DNA from: a virus
IMG/VR virus record: IMGVR_UViG_3300042892_000120
Coordinates: 1 to 29,996 of that record
Reading direction: 5' to 3' (one strand)
DNA length: 29,996 bases
Of the stretch, positions 8,709 through 16,873 are shown in pieces; position 1 is the stretch's first letter, and each line of letters begins with the position of its first letter. The notes under the pieces were generated by a model. The model did no database searches. It was not told the origin of the DNA and saw only the letters and a list, made by a program, of their open reading frames with translations. The position numbers were made by a program, and so were the translations under genes.

Positions 8709-9806
8709 ATGGCTAACATCAACCAACTTTCCTCAACCTCGACATTGCAAGGCGGCGATCTTCTAGCCGTCTGGGCGCAAGACAACGGCGACACGCGAAA
8801 GGCTTCCCTGACGCTTGTGTCAGACTACATCGCTGGCACGATTGATCTGCCTGTTGACATCAGCCTAAGCCAATACTCTGCTCCCAGCGCAACGGGATTT
8901 ACGGTGGCGATTACGGCTGCGAACACATGGCTGGTGTTGAACCCAACCAACGCATTTGCAGCCGGAACGATTGTTCTTCCCACTGGTGTTGCAGACCTGT
9001 CAATGGTTTCAGTTGTCACGACCCAAGCTATCACGGCGCTGACGGTTTCTGTGTCTGGTGCTGCTGTAATCGGTGCGCCGACATCCGCTGCGGCCAACAC
9101 GGCCTTCACTCTGCGCTACGATGCAGTTACCAACTCTTGGTATCCCGAAAATCAGAACTTTCTGAGCGCGACTGCGTTTGCTCTGACCTTGCTGAACGAT
9201 CCTGACGCTGCAACGGCTCGAGCGACCTTGGGTCTTGGGACGATTGCAACGCAGGCTGCGGCCAGTGTGGCTATCACAGGCGGATCAATCACTGGCATCA
9301 CAGACCTTGCGGTTGCTGATGGCGGAACGGGATCATCCACGGCTTCTGGTGCGCGAACCAATCTTGGCGCTGGTGCAGTTGGCGCAAACGTATTCACTGC
9401 GGCCACGGCACTTGCAGCGCAGCAGGCTATGGACACCGAGGTTGGCGTGGATGTGCAGGCATACGATGCTGACCTTGGCGCTTTGGCTGGATTGGCTACG
9501 AACGGCATGATCGCACGCACTGGTGCTGGAACGGCGTCTGTGCGCACCATTACTGCCGGGGCTGGCATCGTCGTTGCGAATGGTGACGGCGTTGCTGGAA
9601 ACCCAACCATTACGTCAACAGACGTTCTTGAGAGTGTCTCTGCTGCTACCATTGCTTCCATTGTCAGCGGGATCAACACCACTGGCAAGGCTGCTGGGAG
9701 AATGGTCTGGGACACCACCAACGGAAGAATCAAAGTGGCAACGGGTGCGCTTGCTGCATCGTCGTGGGTGAACGCGGATGGCACAACCGCTGTGATACCT
9801 ACCTAA
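8709..9806 (+). CDS. Fibre-like phage structural protein
   Basis: This 365-residue protein is rich in Ala, Thr, Gly and Val, with almost no Cys or charged clusters. Its middle holds motifs typical of phage tail-fibre shafts: ATARATLGLGTIATQAA, ADGGTGSSTASGARTNLGAG and VDVQAYDADLGALAGL. The C-terminus ends in WDTTNGRIKVATG followed by SSWVNADGT, a form seen at the ends of many fibre and decoration proteins. It lies between the gp4-like adaptor and the gp10-like plug, so a tail or collar role is likely. I cannot say whether it is a side fibre or a head decoration. The start three bases after the gp4 stop is supported by tight spacing. Confidence 0.72.
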   Translation: MANINQLSSTSTLQGGDLLAVWAQDNGDTRKASLTLVSDYIAGTIDLPVDISLSQYSAPSATGFTVAITAANTWLVLNPTNAFAAGTIVLPTGVADLSMVSVVTTQAITALTVSVSGAAVIGAPTSAAANTAFTLRYDAVTNSWYPENQNFLSATAFALTLLNDPDAATARATLGLGTIATQAAASVAITGGSITGITDLAVADGGTGSSTASGARTNLGAGAVGANVFTAATALAAQQAMDTEVGVDVQAYDADLGALAGLATNGMIARTGAGTASVRTITAGAGIVVANGDGVAGNPTITSTDVLESVSAATIASIVSGINTTGKAAGRMVWDTTNGRIKVATGALAASSWVNADGTTAVIPT

Positions 9807-9848
9807 TATGACACAGCCACCACGGCATACAATGTAAAGGAAAGCAAA

Positions 9849-10775
9849 ATGTCCACGTTCATCTATCCTGCGTCAGTCTCTACCCAAACAGATGTTTCGA
9901 TCCCAGTTGGTCAGACGCTGGTTGTCGGCAGCACTGGCAATCAGCAATCGTTTGTAAACGTCAATAACACGCTTGTGTCGCTGTCAGATCGCGCACAGGC
10001 TTTTGGCCCATACACTGGCGACCGCATTGCAACCATCACCAACTATTATTCCACTGTGGAATATGCTGTTGGTCTTTCTCCAGCGCTGCGCAGTTTCCCG
10101 AATCTGGTTAGTGAAAACTTCGTTGGTGTTGGTTTGGTTGAACCCGCAGCAACCTTCGCAACGCTGACCTATGAAACCAACGCTGGCTTAGTTCGCCTTG
10201 TCAGCGCCGGAGCGCACGGGCTGACCGCAGCAATCTCTGTTGGGGCAAGCGTCTATGTGACTTGGGCAACAGGCACGGGCGTCAATGGCCTTTACGCTGT
10301 CACCGCGCTGGATGCGGACACAACGGGCGTCAAGATCACCATCAACTACCCCTACGTTTTGGGCCTTGGCACTCCGACTGTTGCGGTGGCAAACACTGTT
10401 GTCACTCTGGCATCAGTGACCATTCCCGCATTCTCAATGGGTATCGGCGGCGGGATGGAAATCGACTCGCTGTTTTCGATGACGAACAATGCCACGGTTA
10501 AAACGCTTGGCATGACGCTTGCGGGAACATCTATTCTGTCAGCAGCACTTGCAAGCAACGCAAGCGTTTCTGTCCAGAAGAACTTGGTTAACCGTGGATC
10601 ATCTACGATTATTACCAACTCAACAACATCGGTTGGCCACGGCCTATCAACAGGTGCAATTGTTTCGGTGACTGCAGATGCAACGACCGATCTGGTGTTC
10701 GCAATCACAGCACAGCCTGCCACGGCAAATAACCTGATGCGCCTAGAATACTTCAAACTCAACATCAGCTTCTGA
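9849..10775 (+). CDS. Phage structural protein, probably collar or fibre
   Basis: This 308-residue protein is rich in beta-forming residues (V, T, A, S, G), with no membrane segment or catalytic motif. The N-terminal part (STFIYPASVSTQTDVSIPVGQ) looks like the start of a small beta-domain. Residues about 110-180 contain an AHGLTAAISVGASVYVTW segment resembling beta-sandwich virion domains, and GHGLSTGAIVSV echoes it near residue 268. Two such related AHGL/GHGL segments suggest an internal repeat of a beta-domain. AAAGGAAAG just before 9849 is a strong ribosome site. Its place just ahead of the gp10-like gene points to the tail, but the exact role is unknown. Confidence 0.65.
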   Translation: MSTFIYPASVSTQTDVSIPVGQTLVVGSTGNQQSFVNVNNTLVSLSDRAQAFGPYTGDRIATITNYYSTVEYAVGLSPALRSFPNLVSENFVGVGLVEPAATFATLTYETNAGLVRLVSAGAHGLTAAISVGASVYVTWATGTGVNGLYAVTALDADTTGVKITINYPYVLGLGTPTVAVANTVVTLASVTIPAFSMGIGGGMEIDSLFSMTNNATVKTLGMTLAGTSILSAALASNASVSVQKNLVNRGSSTIITNSTTSVGHGLSTGAIVSVTADATTDLVFAITAQPATANNLMRLEYFKLNISF

Positions 10776-10783
10776 GGTAGTTG

Positions 10784-12184
10784 ATGCAAATCCCAATTTT
10801 GTCGGGCATCTACGCAGACGGATCGCCAAACTTTCGGACATCATATCCGAAAAACATGGTTCCCGTTCCTAAAGAGAATGGGATTTCGAAAGGCTATCTG
10901 CGGCCCGGCGAAGGGATCGTTGAACTAGGAAATGGCCCCGGCATCAGTCGCGGGGCCATTAACTGGAACGGCGAACTTTACCGCGTGATGGGGACTAGCT
11001 TGGTTTCCATTTCTGGTAGCAATGTTGTCACAGTGATTGGCGATGTTGGGTCAGGTGGCCGCGTTACGTTTGACTATGGCTTTACCTATCTAGCTGTAAC
11101 ATCGGGCGGTCGGCTGTATCTGTATGACGGCACCACTCTGACACAAGTGACCGATCCAGACCTTGGCGTGGCTCTAGATGTGGTTTGGGTTGATGGTTAC
11201 TACATGACCACTGATGGCGAGTTTCTTGTCATCACAGAATTGAATGACCCGTTCTCTGTGAGTCCTCTGAAGTATGGCTCGTCTGAAGTTGACCCAGACC
11301 CGATCAAAGCCATCTGGAAACTGCGCAACGAAATCTATGCTCTGAACCGCTATACCATCGAGGTGTTTGACAATACAGGTTCGGCAGGGTTTCCATTCCA
11401 GCGAATCAGCGGTGCGCAAATCCAGAAAGGCACAGTCGGAACCTTTGCCTGCTGTGTGTTCATGGATGCCATTGCGTTTATCGGCGGCGGTCGGAATGAG
11501 GCACCAGCAATCTATCTTGGGGCCAATGGAAACGCGCAGAAGATTTCCACCCGTGAGATTGAAGAAGTCTTGCAGGAATATACCGAAGCCGAGTTGAGTA
11601 TATCCTATATCGAAGAAAAGATTGACCGGGCGCACCAGCACCTGATCGTCCACCTACCGCGCCACACGTTCGTGTTTGATGGCGCTGCATCAACCGCGCT
11701 GTCTATGCCCGTTTGGTTCATGCTTTCGTCTACGTTGGTTGATGAGGACATCTGGAACGCGACCGAGTGCGTGTGGTGCTATGACCGCTGGAACGTGGCG
11801 CATCCCACAACTACCCAATTTGGCTATCTTGTCGACAACATCAGCACCCACTGGGGCGAAACCATTGGCTGGGAGTTCGGCACGCTGATCGTCTACAACG
11901 CTGGCAACGGCGCTTTGTTCCACGACATGGAATTGGTCAGCCTGACAGGCTCAACAGCATTCGGCGTCGATCCCACGATCTGGACGCAGTATTCGGTCGA
12001 CGGCATCACTTGGAGCGTCGAGAAGGGCATCAGCGCAGGGACCATAGGACAGCGCAACAAGCGCCTAGTCTGGTTCCAGCAGGGGAACATGCGGAACATG
12101 CGGATGCAGCGCTTCCGGGGCACCTCTGACGCTCATGTGGCCGTTGCAGCACTGGAGGCGCGGGTTGAACCGCTGGCATTCTAA
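10784..12184 (+). CDS. Packaged-DNA stabilization protein (P22 gp10-like)
   Basis: P22 gp10 forms a hexameric beta-propeller hub under gp4 that keeps packaged DNA in and carries the tail needle. This product of about 466 residues begins MQIPILSGIYADGSPNFRTSYP, with the NMVPVPKENGISKGYLRPGEG segment typical of the family. It continues with repeated propeller-like blades (YRVMGTSLVSI, GGRLYLYDGTTL, DGYYMTTDGEFLVIT, YALNRYTIEVFDNTG). The length matches gp10 (472). TTG 10781 could be read, but ATG 10784 lies six bases from GAGG at 10774-10777 and is preferred. The stop TAA shares a base with the next ATG (TAATG). Confidence 0.92.
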   Translation: MQIPILSGIYADGSPNFRTSYPKNMVPVPKENGISKGYLRPGEGIVELGNGPGISRGAINWNGELYRVMGTSLVSISGSNVVTVIGDVGSGGRVTFDYGFTYLAVTSGGRLYLYDGTTLTQVTDPDLGVALDVVWVDGYYMTTDGEFLVITELNDPFSVSPLKYGSSEVDPDPIKAIWKLRNEIYALNRYTIEVFDNTGSAGFPFQRISGAQIQKGTVGTFACCVFMDAIAFIGGGRNEAPAIYLGANGNAQKISTREIEEVLQEYTEAELSISYIEEKIDRAHQHLIVHLPRHTFVFDGAASTALSMPVWFMLSSTLVDEDIWNATECVWCYDRWNVAHPTTTQFGYLVDNISTHWGETIGWEFGTLIVYNAGNGALFHDMELVSLTGSTAFGVDPTIWTQYSVDGITWSVEKGISAGTIGQRNKRLVWFQQGNMRNMRMQRFRGTSDAHVAVAALEARVEPLAF

Positions 12185-12981
12185 TGGCTGACCCAACAGT
12201 TCCAACACGCAACCAGATCGCGGCACTTGCCCAGAATGACCCGGCAATGATCAAGGCGCTTGAACGTCTGTTCATCGTGGCGGGTGATTTAACGCCTGCC
12301 GACATTGCCACGCTGACGCAACTGATTATTGACAACAGCTACGCCACTGGCGCAGCAGACAACAAAGCAGATGTTGCACTGTCTGAAGCTGGGATAGCAA
12401 AGGCGTTGGCCGATCTGGTGGCGCGTGCGCCATCACCTGCGTCTCAAGAGCAAATCAATAGTCTACAACAGCAGATTTCCGCGTTGCAGCAAACTCCGCC
12501 GCCCAAAGAATACCGCACGCCGCGTTATGGGTCTTTCTACGACACGACATCACAGACGGCTGCTGCAATCAACACCGCTTACGCCATGACGTTCAACACC
12601 ACAGACCTGTCAAATGGGGCCTATCTGGGAACGCCAACATCCCGCGTCTATGTTGATCGTTCCAACGTCTACAACATACAGTTTTCGGCTCAGGTGGATA
12701 AGACGGCTGGCGGTGTGGCGCTGATGTGGATTTGGTTGCGCAAAAATGGGGTCAATGTGCCTGATAGTTCCGGGCAAATTCGCATCCAAGGCAACAACGC
12801 AGAAGTCATTGCGGCGTGGAACTACATCATCCAGTTGAACGCTGGCGACTACATCGAATTGATGTGGGAGGTCGACAATACTTCTGTTATTCTACTGGCC
12901 GAGGTAGCATCGGCAATCCATCCATCTGTGCCGTCAATCATATTGACTGTCACAGATAACGTTAGCACTTTGGAGGTCTAA
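12184..12981 (+). CDS. Tail-needle candidate: short coiled coil plus TNF/C1q-like domain
   Basis: This gene occupies the gp26 position of the P22 order, directly after the gp10-like gene. The 265-residue protein has a helical N-terminal part and a Gln-rich heptad-like stretch (SQEQINSLQQQISALQQ, about residues 87-103). Its C-terminal domain, about 130 residues, runs from YGSFYDTTSQTAAAINTAYAM through YVDRSNVYNIQFSAQ and RIQGNNAE to LNAGDYIELMWEVD. That pattern looks like a C1q/TNF-type jelly roll. Some P22-like needles, such as Sf6, carry a TNF-like knob. A needle role is therefore a reasonable inference, but a short fibre or decoration protein is the alternative. The coiled coil is much shorter than in P22 gp26. 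Confidence 0.6.
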   Translation: MADPTVPTRNQIAALAQNDPAMIKALERLFIVAGDLTPADIATLTQLIIDNSYATGAADNKADVALSEAGIAKALADLVARAPSPASQEQINSLQQQISALQQTPPPKEYRTPRYGSFYDTTSQTAAAINTAYAMTFNTTDLSNGAYLGTPTSRVYVDRSNVYNIQFSAQVDKTAGGVALMWIWLRKNGVNVPDSSGQIRIQGNNAEVIAAWNYIIQLNAGDYIELMWEVDNTSVILLAEVASAIHPSVPSIILTVTDNVSTLEV

Positions 12982-12983
12982 TC

Positions 12984-13319
12984 ATGGCTGTTACAACGAC
13001 CGTTCTAATCGCGGCTAAGACAGCCGAAGCAAGCCAAACCGCCCAGTATACCGCAAGCGGTGTTAGCACGATTATCGACAAATTCACTGCCACAAACTAC
13101 GACACGGTGGCGCGAACAATCAGCGTCAACCTTGTGGCATCTGCGGGATCTGCTGGAAACGACAACCTGATCGTCAAGACTAAGACGCTTCAGGCATCCG
13201 AGACCTACACCTTCCCCGAACTGGTCGGGCAGGTGATTACGCCGGGTGGGTTTATTTCCACAATCGCCAGCACTGGCACTGCTATAAACATTCGCGCTTC
13301 TGGAAGGGAGATTTCGTGA
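12984..13319 (+). CDS. Small beta-rich virion-type protein, unknown role
   Basis: This 111-residue protein (MAVTTTVLIAAKTAEASQTAQYTASGVSTIIDKFTATNYDT...) is beta-rich, with alternating hydrophobic and polar residues. It includes the segment RTISVNLVASAGSAGNDNLIVKTKTLQ. Similar short proteins occur in tail regions of many phages, perhaps as decoration or spacer proteins. It has no catalytic motif and no transmembrane helix. It follows the needle candidate after two bases, and its stop overlaps the next start (TGATG), so it is part of the same translated string. Confidence 0.65.
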   Translation: MAVTTTVLIAAKTAEASQTAQYTASGVSTIIDKFTATNYDTVARTISVNLVASAGSAGNDNLIVKTKTLQASETYTFPELVGQVITPGGFISTIASTGTAINIRASGREIS

Positions 13320-13690
13320 TGGACGAAATGATGATTGAATTTGGTTTGCCGAAGCAGAAGATTGTTTCGACAGCCGAGAACCGCAAGAACCGCCAAGTGG
13401 TGATCGATGAATGGAAGCTGGGGCCAGAAAAGGCATCGGTCGAACCGTCAGCCAATGGCCCGTTCTGGAAGGGTGTCGCGGCTGCTTGGGACATGAGCGA
13501 GAAAGAGGCTCGCCGCCGTCTCTGTGCCAACTGCGAATACTTCCAAAACGATCCCATGATGCAGGCGAAGATGGAAAGCATCCCGCTGGACAAGTTTGAT
13601 ATGGATGGTGGTGGCCGAGGCTATTGCGAGAAGTTTGACTTTATCTGCCACAACTTGCGTGTCTGTCAGGCTTGGGAAGAGGACGACTGA
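13319..13690 (+). CDS. Cysteine-containing small phage protein, probable metal site
   Basis: This protein of about 123 residues has five cysteines in its second half: C69 and C72 (CANCEYF), C103 (GYCEKF), C110 and C116 (FICHNLRVCQAW). The spacing suggests a structural zinc site or an iron-sulfur cluster. I recall related proteins in alphaproteobacterial phages but know no function. GTG 13316 is an alternative start. The ATG at 13319 overlaps the previous stop, with GGAG at 13307-13310. It sits between virion genes and the transglycosylase. Confidence 0.7.
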   Translation: MDEMMIEFGLPKQKIVSTAENRKNRQVVIDEWKLGPEKASVEPSANGPFWKGVAAAWDMSEKEARRRLCANCEYFQNDPMMQAKMESIPLDKFDMDGGGRGYCEKFDFICHNLRVCQAWEEDD

Positions 13691-13691
13691 T

Positions 13692-14210
13692 ATGGACTAT
13701 CGCAGCCTCGCCAGCCAGATCGCAGTTGAAGAAGGTGTTGACCCTGACCTGTTCATGCGTCTGGTCGAGGCTGAAAGTTCATTCGATCCCAATGCCACAT
13801 CGTCGGCTGGCGCGATTGGATTGACGCAGTTGATGCCCGGCACCGCAAGCGATCTGGGCGTCGACCCGACCGATCCCGTGCAGAACCTTCGCGGTGGTGC
13901 GCGATATTTAAAGCAGCAATTGGACAGCTTCGGTGATCCAACACTGGCACTTGCTGCGTATAACGCGGGGCCAAGCAATGTTCGCAAATATGGCGGCATC
14001 CCACCATTTGAAGAAACCCAGAACTACATCAATCGCATCATGGGCATGGCTTCAACTGGCCCGCAGCCTATGGAAACCGCACCAGCGCAGGGCGACTTTG
14101 CGCGTGGGTTTCAGCCAGCCCAGACGTTGGCCGATCTATATCCCAAGCCAGTTGATCCATATTCGCTCTACGATCCGCGAGCAATTCAACAGCGGTATGC
14201 ACTCAAATGA
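13692..14210 (+). CDS. Lytic transglycosylase (SLT family), virion-associated
   Basis: The enzyme cleaves the MurNAc-GlcNAc bond of peptidoglycan. Its place just before the ejection proteins suggests it opens the wall locally during DNA entry. The 172-residue protein has the classic family-1 motifs: catalytic E28 in EAESSFDP, AGAIGLTQLMPGTA at 39-52 and LAAYNAGP at 87-94. NYINRIMG follows. No signal peptide is present, which fits a virion-borne enzyme rather than a secreted lysin. The frame is open upstream, but the ATG at 13692, two bases after the previous stop, gives an N-terminus that begins directly with the domain. Confidence 0.92.
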   Translation: MDYRSLASQIAVEEGVDPDLFMRLVEAESSFDPNATSSAGAIGLTQLMPGTASDLGVDPTDPVQNLRGGARYLKQQLDSFGDPTLALAAYNAGPSNVRKYGGIPPFEETQNYINRIMGMASTGPQPMETAPAQGDFARGFQPAQTLADLYPKPVDPYSLYDPRAIQQRYALK

Positions 14211-14216
14211 CAAACC

Positions 14217-14245
14217 TTGATAAAGCGCCGGTTTTCTGCGATACT
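14217..14245 (+). promoter_or_regulatory. Candidate extended -10 promoter for the ejection-protein genes
   Basis: TTGATA at 14217-14222 (five of six consensus bases) is followed by a 17-base spacer ending in TGC and by GATACT at 14240-14245. The TG one base before the -10 makes this an extended -10 form. A transcript from about 14252 would carry AAGGGA at 14288-14293 and the ATG at 14300. It would bypass the long upstream operon for the ejection proteins. Confidence 0.4.
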
Positions 14246-14299
14246 GCGCGGGCTGAGACATTGGCCAACCAGCAGGCAAGTTCTGACAAGGGACGGCCA

Positions 14300-14743
14300 A
14301 TGCGTGAAATCCTAGAACATCACCTGATTGAGACACTGGCCATCCCAGACGATGCTTCTCATTGGTTGATGGGCATGTGGGACGCAATCCAGTTCTTGGA
14401 TGATGTTGCTGATGGCGATGCCGTTAGTCGCGGTGCATTTGATCGAGCATTGCATCATTTGCTGGTTGGCTTGCCTTCTAACGCATTCTTTATGGCACAT
14501 GCGCAACAACTTCTGCCAGTTGTCGCTGTCCAGCTTTTGAAGTGGCAGGCTTCCGACATCGTTGAACGTGCAGGCGCGGCTGACGCCCGCAGCTACATGT
14601 GGCGGGCTGGCTATTACGATCTGGTGCTTTGGGTGGTTCAGTTGTGCCATGGCTATGATGCGGCTGTGACGCTAGCACCTGTTGTCATGTCGCTTTATGG
14701 CGAAACCGCCGAAGATTACGAAAAGGAGTTCGCCAATGCCTAA
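14300..14743 (+). CDS. Conserved helical phage protein, unknown function
   Basis: The 147-residue product (MREILEHHLIETLAIPDDASHWLMGMWDAIQ...) is all-helical in appearance, with several Trp and His residues. The segment FLDDVADGDAVSRGAF superficially resembles the first aspartate motif of prenyl-transferring enzymes. No second aspartate motif is visible, so I do not infer an enzyme. An in-frame ATG at 14207 overlapping the transglycosylase stop would add 31 residues but has no ribosome site. ATG 14300 has AAGGGA six bases upstream and follows a promoter candidate, so it is preferred. Its 3' end overlaps the next gene by eight bases. Proximity to ejection genes suggests a virion-assembly or accessory role. 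Confidence 0.65.
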   Translation: MREILEHHLIETLAIPDDASHWLMGMWDAIQFLDDVADGDAVSRGAFDRALHHLLVGLPSNAFFMAHAQQLLPVVAVQLLKWQASDIVERAGAADARSYMWRAGYYDLVLWVVQLCHGYDAAVTLAPVVMSLYGETAEDYEKEFANA

Positions 14744-15431
14744 TCCTATGATTGCAATGATTGGTGGAAGTGTTGGAAGCGCTGTTATGCAGTCGAGCGC
14801 ACAGAAAAGCGCAGCGAAAACGCAAGCAGCATCTGCCCAAAAAGGGATTGAAGAACAGCGTCGCCAGTATGATGCGATGCAAGCATTGCTGAAGCCATAC
14901 GTTGAGGCTGGAACGGGTGCTTTGTCTAACCAGTTGGCGCTGGCTGGTGTGTCTGGCGCAGAGGCGCAGCAAAAGGCCATCAACGCCCTGCAGCAAGGCC
15001 CAGAGTTCAATGCGCTGGTGCAGCAGGGCGAGCAGGGTATCTTGCAGAGCGCAGCCGCTACGGGTGGCCTACGCGGCGGGAATGTTCAGGGTGCTTTGTC
15101 TCAGTTCCGCCCGCAGGTTTTGTCTTCACTGATTGAGCAACAATATAATCGTCTGGGTGGCATTGCTGCATCAGGCCAGAATGCGGCGACAGGCGTTGGA
15201 ACCGCTGGAATGCAGACAGGCACAAACATCTCTAACCTTCTCGCCCAGCAGGGCGCGGCGCAGGCTGGTGGAACGCTTGCGGCTGCGCAAACGTGGGGCA
15301 ATACAATCGGCAGTATCGGAACAGGCATAGGTCGTGGCTTGGCCTATCAAGGTTATCAACCACTGGACGCTCAAGGTAACAAAATGGCACCCCTGAACTT
15401 TGCCCAAGGCTTCATGGGGGGATTCCAATAA
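14736..15431 (+). CDS. DNA ejection protein, P22 gp7-like
   Basis: In P22, gp7, gp20 and gp16 leave the virion with the DNA and form a conduit through the envelope. This 231-residue protein starts with a hydrophobic Gly/Met stretch (MIAMIGGSVGSAVM) and a basic helix. It then has PYVEAGTGALSNQLALAGVSG, ALQQGPEFNALVQQGEQ and ATGGLRGGNVQGALSQF, the pattern of gp7-type transfer proteins. A long Ala/Gly/Gln-rich region follows. AAGGAG at 14723-14728 sits seven bases before the ATG at 14736. The frame is open further upstream, but no upstream start has a ribosome site. It is the first of three overlapping ejection genes. Confidence 0.85.
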   Translation: MPNPMIAMIGGSVGSAVMQSSAQKSAAKTQAASAQKGIEEQRRQYDAMQALLKPYVEAGTGALSNQLALAGVSGAEAQQKAINALQQGPEFNALVQQGEQGILQSAAATGGLRGGNVQGALSQFRPQVLSSLIEQQYNRLGGIAASGQNAATGVGTAGMQTGTNISNLLAQQGAAQAGGTLAAAQTWGNTIGSIGTGIGRGLAYQGYQPLDAQGNKMAPLNFAQGFMGGFQ

Positions 15432-16873
15432 TGGACCCGATTAACTACATGCTTGATGTCAAGAACCCCATCGAGGAAGCCATCAAGGGCTACACGATGG
15501 GCCGCAATGAAATCGCCCAGCGGCAGGACATGCAAATCCAGCAACAAAATGCAGCACGGCAGCAGGAAGCATTTGCAATGCAGAAATCCGCGGCTGACAA
15601 AGCCGTGGCTGATGCACAGGCTGGTCAGGCTGAACTGGCGCGGCTGGCAGGCTTAGGCGCGGCTGCAACGGCAGAGGATTACATGAAGGCATGGGTAGCC
15701 AATCCCGCAATCCGTGATGATCTGAACAATCTAAAAACGATGATCACGGAACCGCAATCTGCGGCATTGCTCCAAACTACTCAAAACATGTATGCCACCA
15801 CTGCGTCTGGCAATGTTGAGGCAACACGAAACATCCTTCAAACTAATCTTGATGCGGCAATGAATTCTGGCGATCAGACAATGGTTCCAGCATACAGGGC
15901 AGCATTGGATCAACTGGACCAAAATCCAGAAGGCGCAATGTCGCAATTGAAAACAATGGCGGCAATGACGCTGATGGGTTTGAAGGGGCCGGAATACATC
16001 AAGGCAATCAATGAAAGCCTTGGCCTTGCAGGTCAAGAATACCGTCCGGCAACCCCACAAGAGGCCGCGGCCTATGGTGCAGTCGCGGGGCAAGTAAATA
16101 TCAAAACGGGCAAGTTTGAAGCAAGCAATCCGCAAATTGGTCTTTCATTCACAACAAACCCAGATGGCACAACGACATTCACCCAAGGCCCGGGTGTTGG
16201 TGGTGCTGATGTTAGGAAGCCGAGTCAAAATTACGTTTATGGGACTGATGCGGCAGGCAGGCAAGTGGCGCAGCCAATTGCTGGAACGCCCGAGGCTTTG
16301 CAAGTTACAGAGACCGCAGGAAAGCTAGATGCCGCCATAGAGGTTGGCAATAATATGTTGGCAACACTTGAATCTATTGTTGGCCGTCCTGCTGGTGATG
16401 GCATGACAGCAGTAAAGCCAAATGCGGCGCTTCCCGGAATTTTGGGAATGTTTGAAGGGCGATTGCCAGCAAAAACACAAGCACAAGCTGACCTGCTTGC
16501 AAAAGTTGAGCAAGTTCAGGGCCAAGCATTCCTAGAGGCATTTAGCATCTTGAAAGGTGCTGGCGCTATCACAGAACAGGAAGGCATCAAGGCAACACAG
16601 GCTTATGCTCGCTTGCAAAGAACGCAAAGCCCAGAAGCATTTACGGCCTCACTGAATGAGTTTGCCGACATTGTTCGTCTTGGCATGAAACGTGCGCAAG
16701 ATCAAAAGATGGCGTTGCCGCAAATTGCTCCAGTGACAGCAGAAGGCAGCGGATTGCCTCAATCTTTCTTGTCTGACCAATCCGCTATTGACGCAGCAAA
16801 AAATGCTGGCGTCACGCTTCAAGACATGTGGAACATCATGACCCCAGCAAATAAGGCGCGTTATGGCAAATGA
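15431..16873 (+). CDS. DNA ejection protein, P22 gp20 position
   Basis: The 480-residue protein begins MDPINYMLDVKNPIEEAIKGYTMG. It continues with a Gln/Ala-rich coiled-coil region (residues about 28-75), then a long helical body and a glycine- and threonine-containing linker (FTTNPDGTTTFTQGPGVGG). Its C-terminal domain contains GAGAITEQEGIKATQAYARL. The same overall plan (coiled coil, helical body, terminal globular segment) is seen in P22-like ejection proteins, and gene order places it at gp20. The length is close to P22 gp20 (471). The ATG overlaps the gp7-like stop by one base (TAATG). The role is to enter the host with the DNA; direct sequence identity is uncertain. Confidence 0.78.
   Translation: MDPINYMLDVKNPIEEAIKGYTMGRNEIAQRQDMQIQQQNAARQQEAFAMQKSAADKAVADAQAGQAELARLAGLGAAATAEDYMKAWVANPAIRDDLNNLKTMITEPQSAALLQTTQNMYATTASGNVEATRNILQTNLDAAMNSGDQTMVPAYRAALDQLDQNPEGAMSQLKTMAAMTLMGLKGPEYIKAINESLGLAGQEYRPATPQEAAAYGAVAGQVNIKTGKFEASNPQIGLSFTTNPDGTTTFTQGPGVGGADVRKPSQNYVYGTDAAGRQVAQPIAGTPEALQVTETAGKLDAAIEVGNNMLATLESIVGRPAGDGMTAVKPNAALPGILGMFEGRLPAKTQAQADLLAKVEQVQGQAFLEAFSILKGAGAITEQEGIKATQAYARLQRTQSPEAFTASLNEFADIVRLGMKRAQDQKMALPQIAPVTAEGSGLPQSFLSDQSAIDAAKNAGVTLQDMWNIMTPANKARYGK

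Noticed and set aside
9828-9833. TACAAT upstream of the structural gene at 9849
   Set aside because: There is no -35 match or extended -10, so it is not reported as a promoter.
15144-15149. Perfect TATAAT inside the gp7-like gene
   Set aside because: There is no -35 at the proper distance and it lies inside a coding region.
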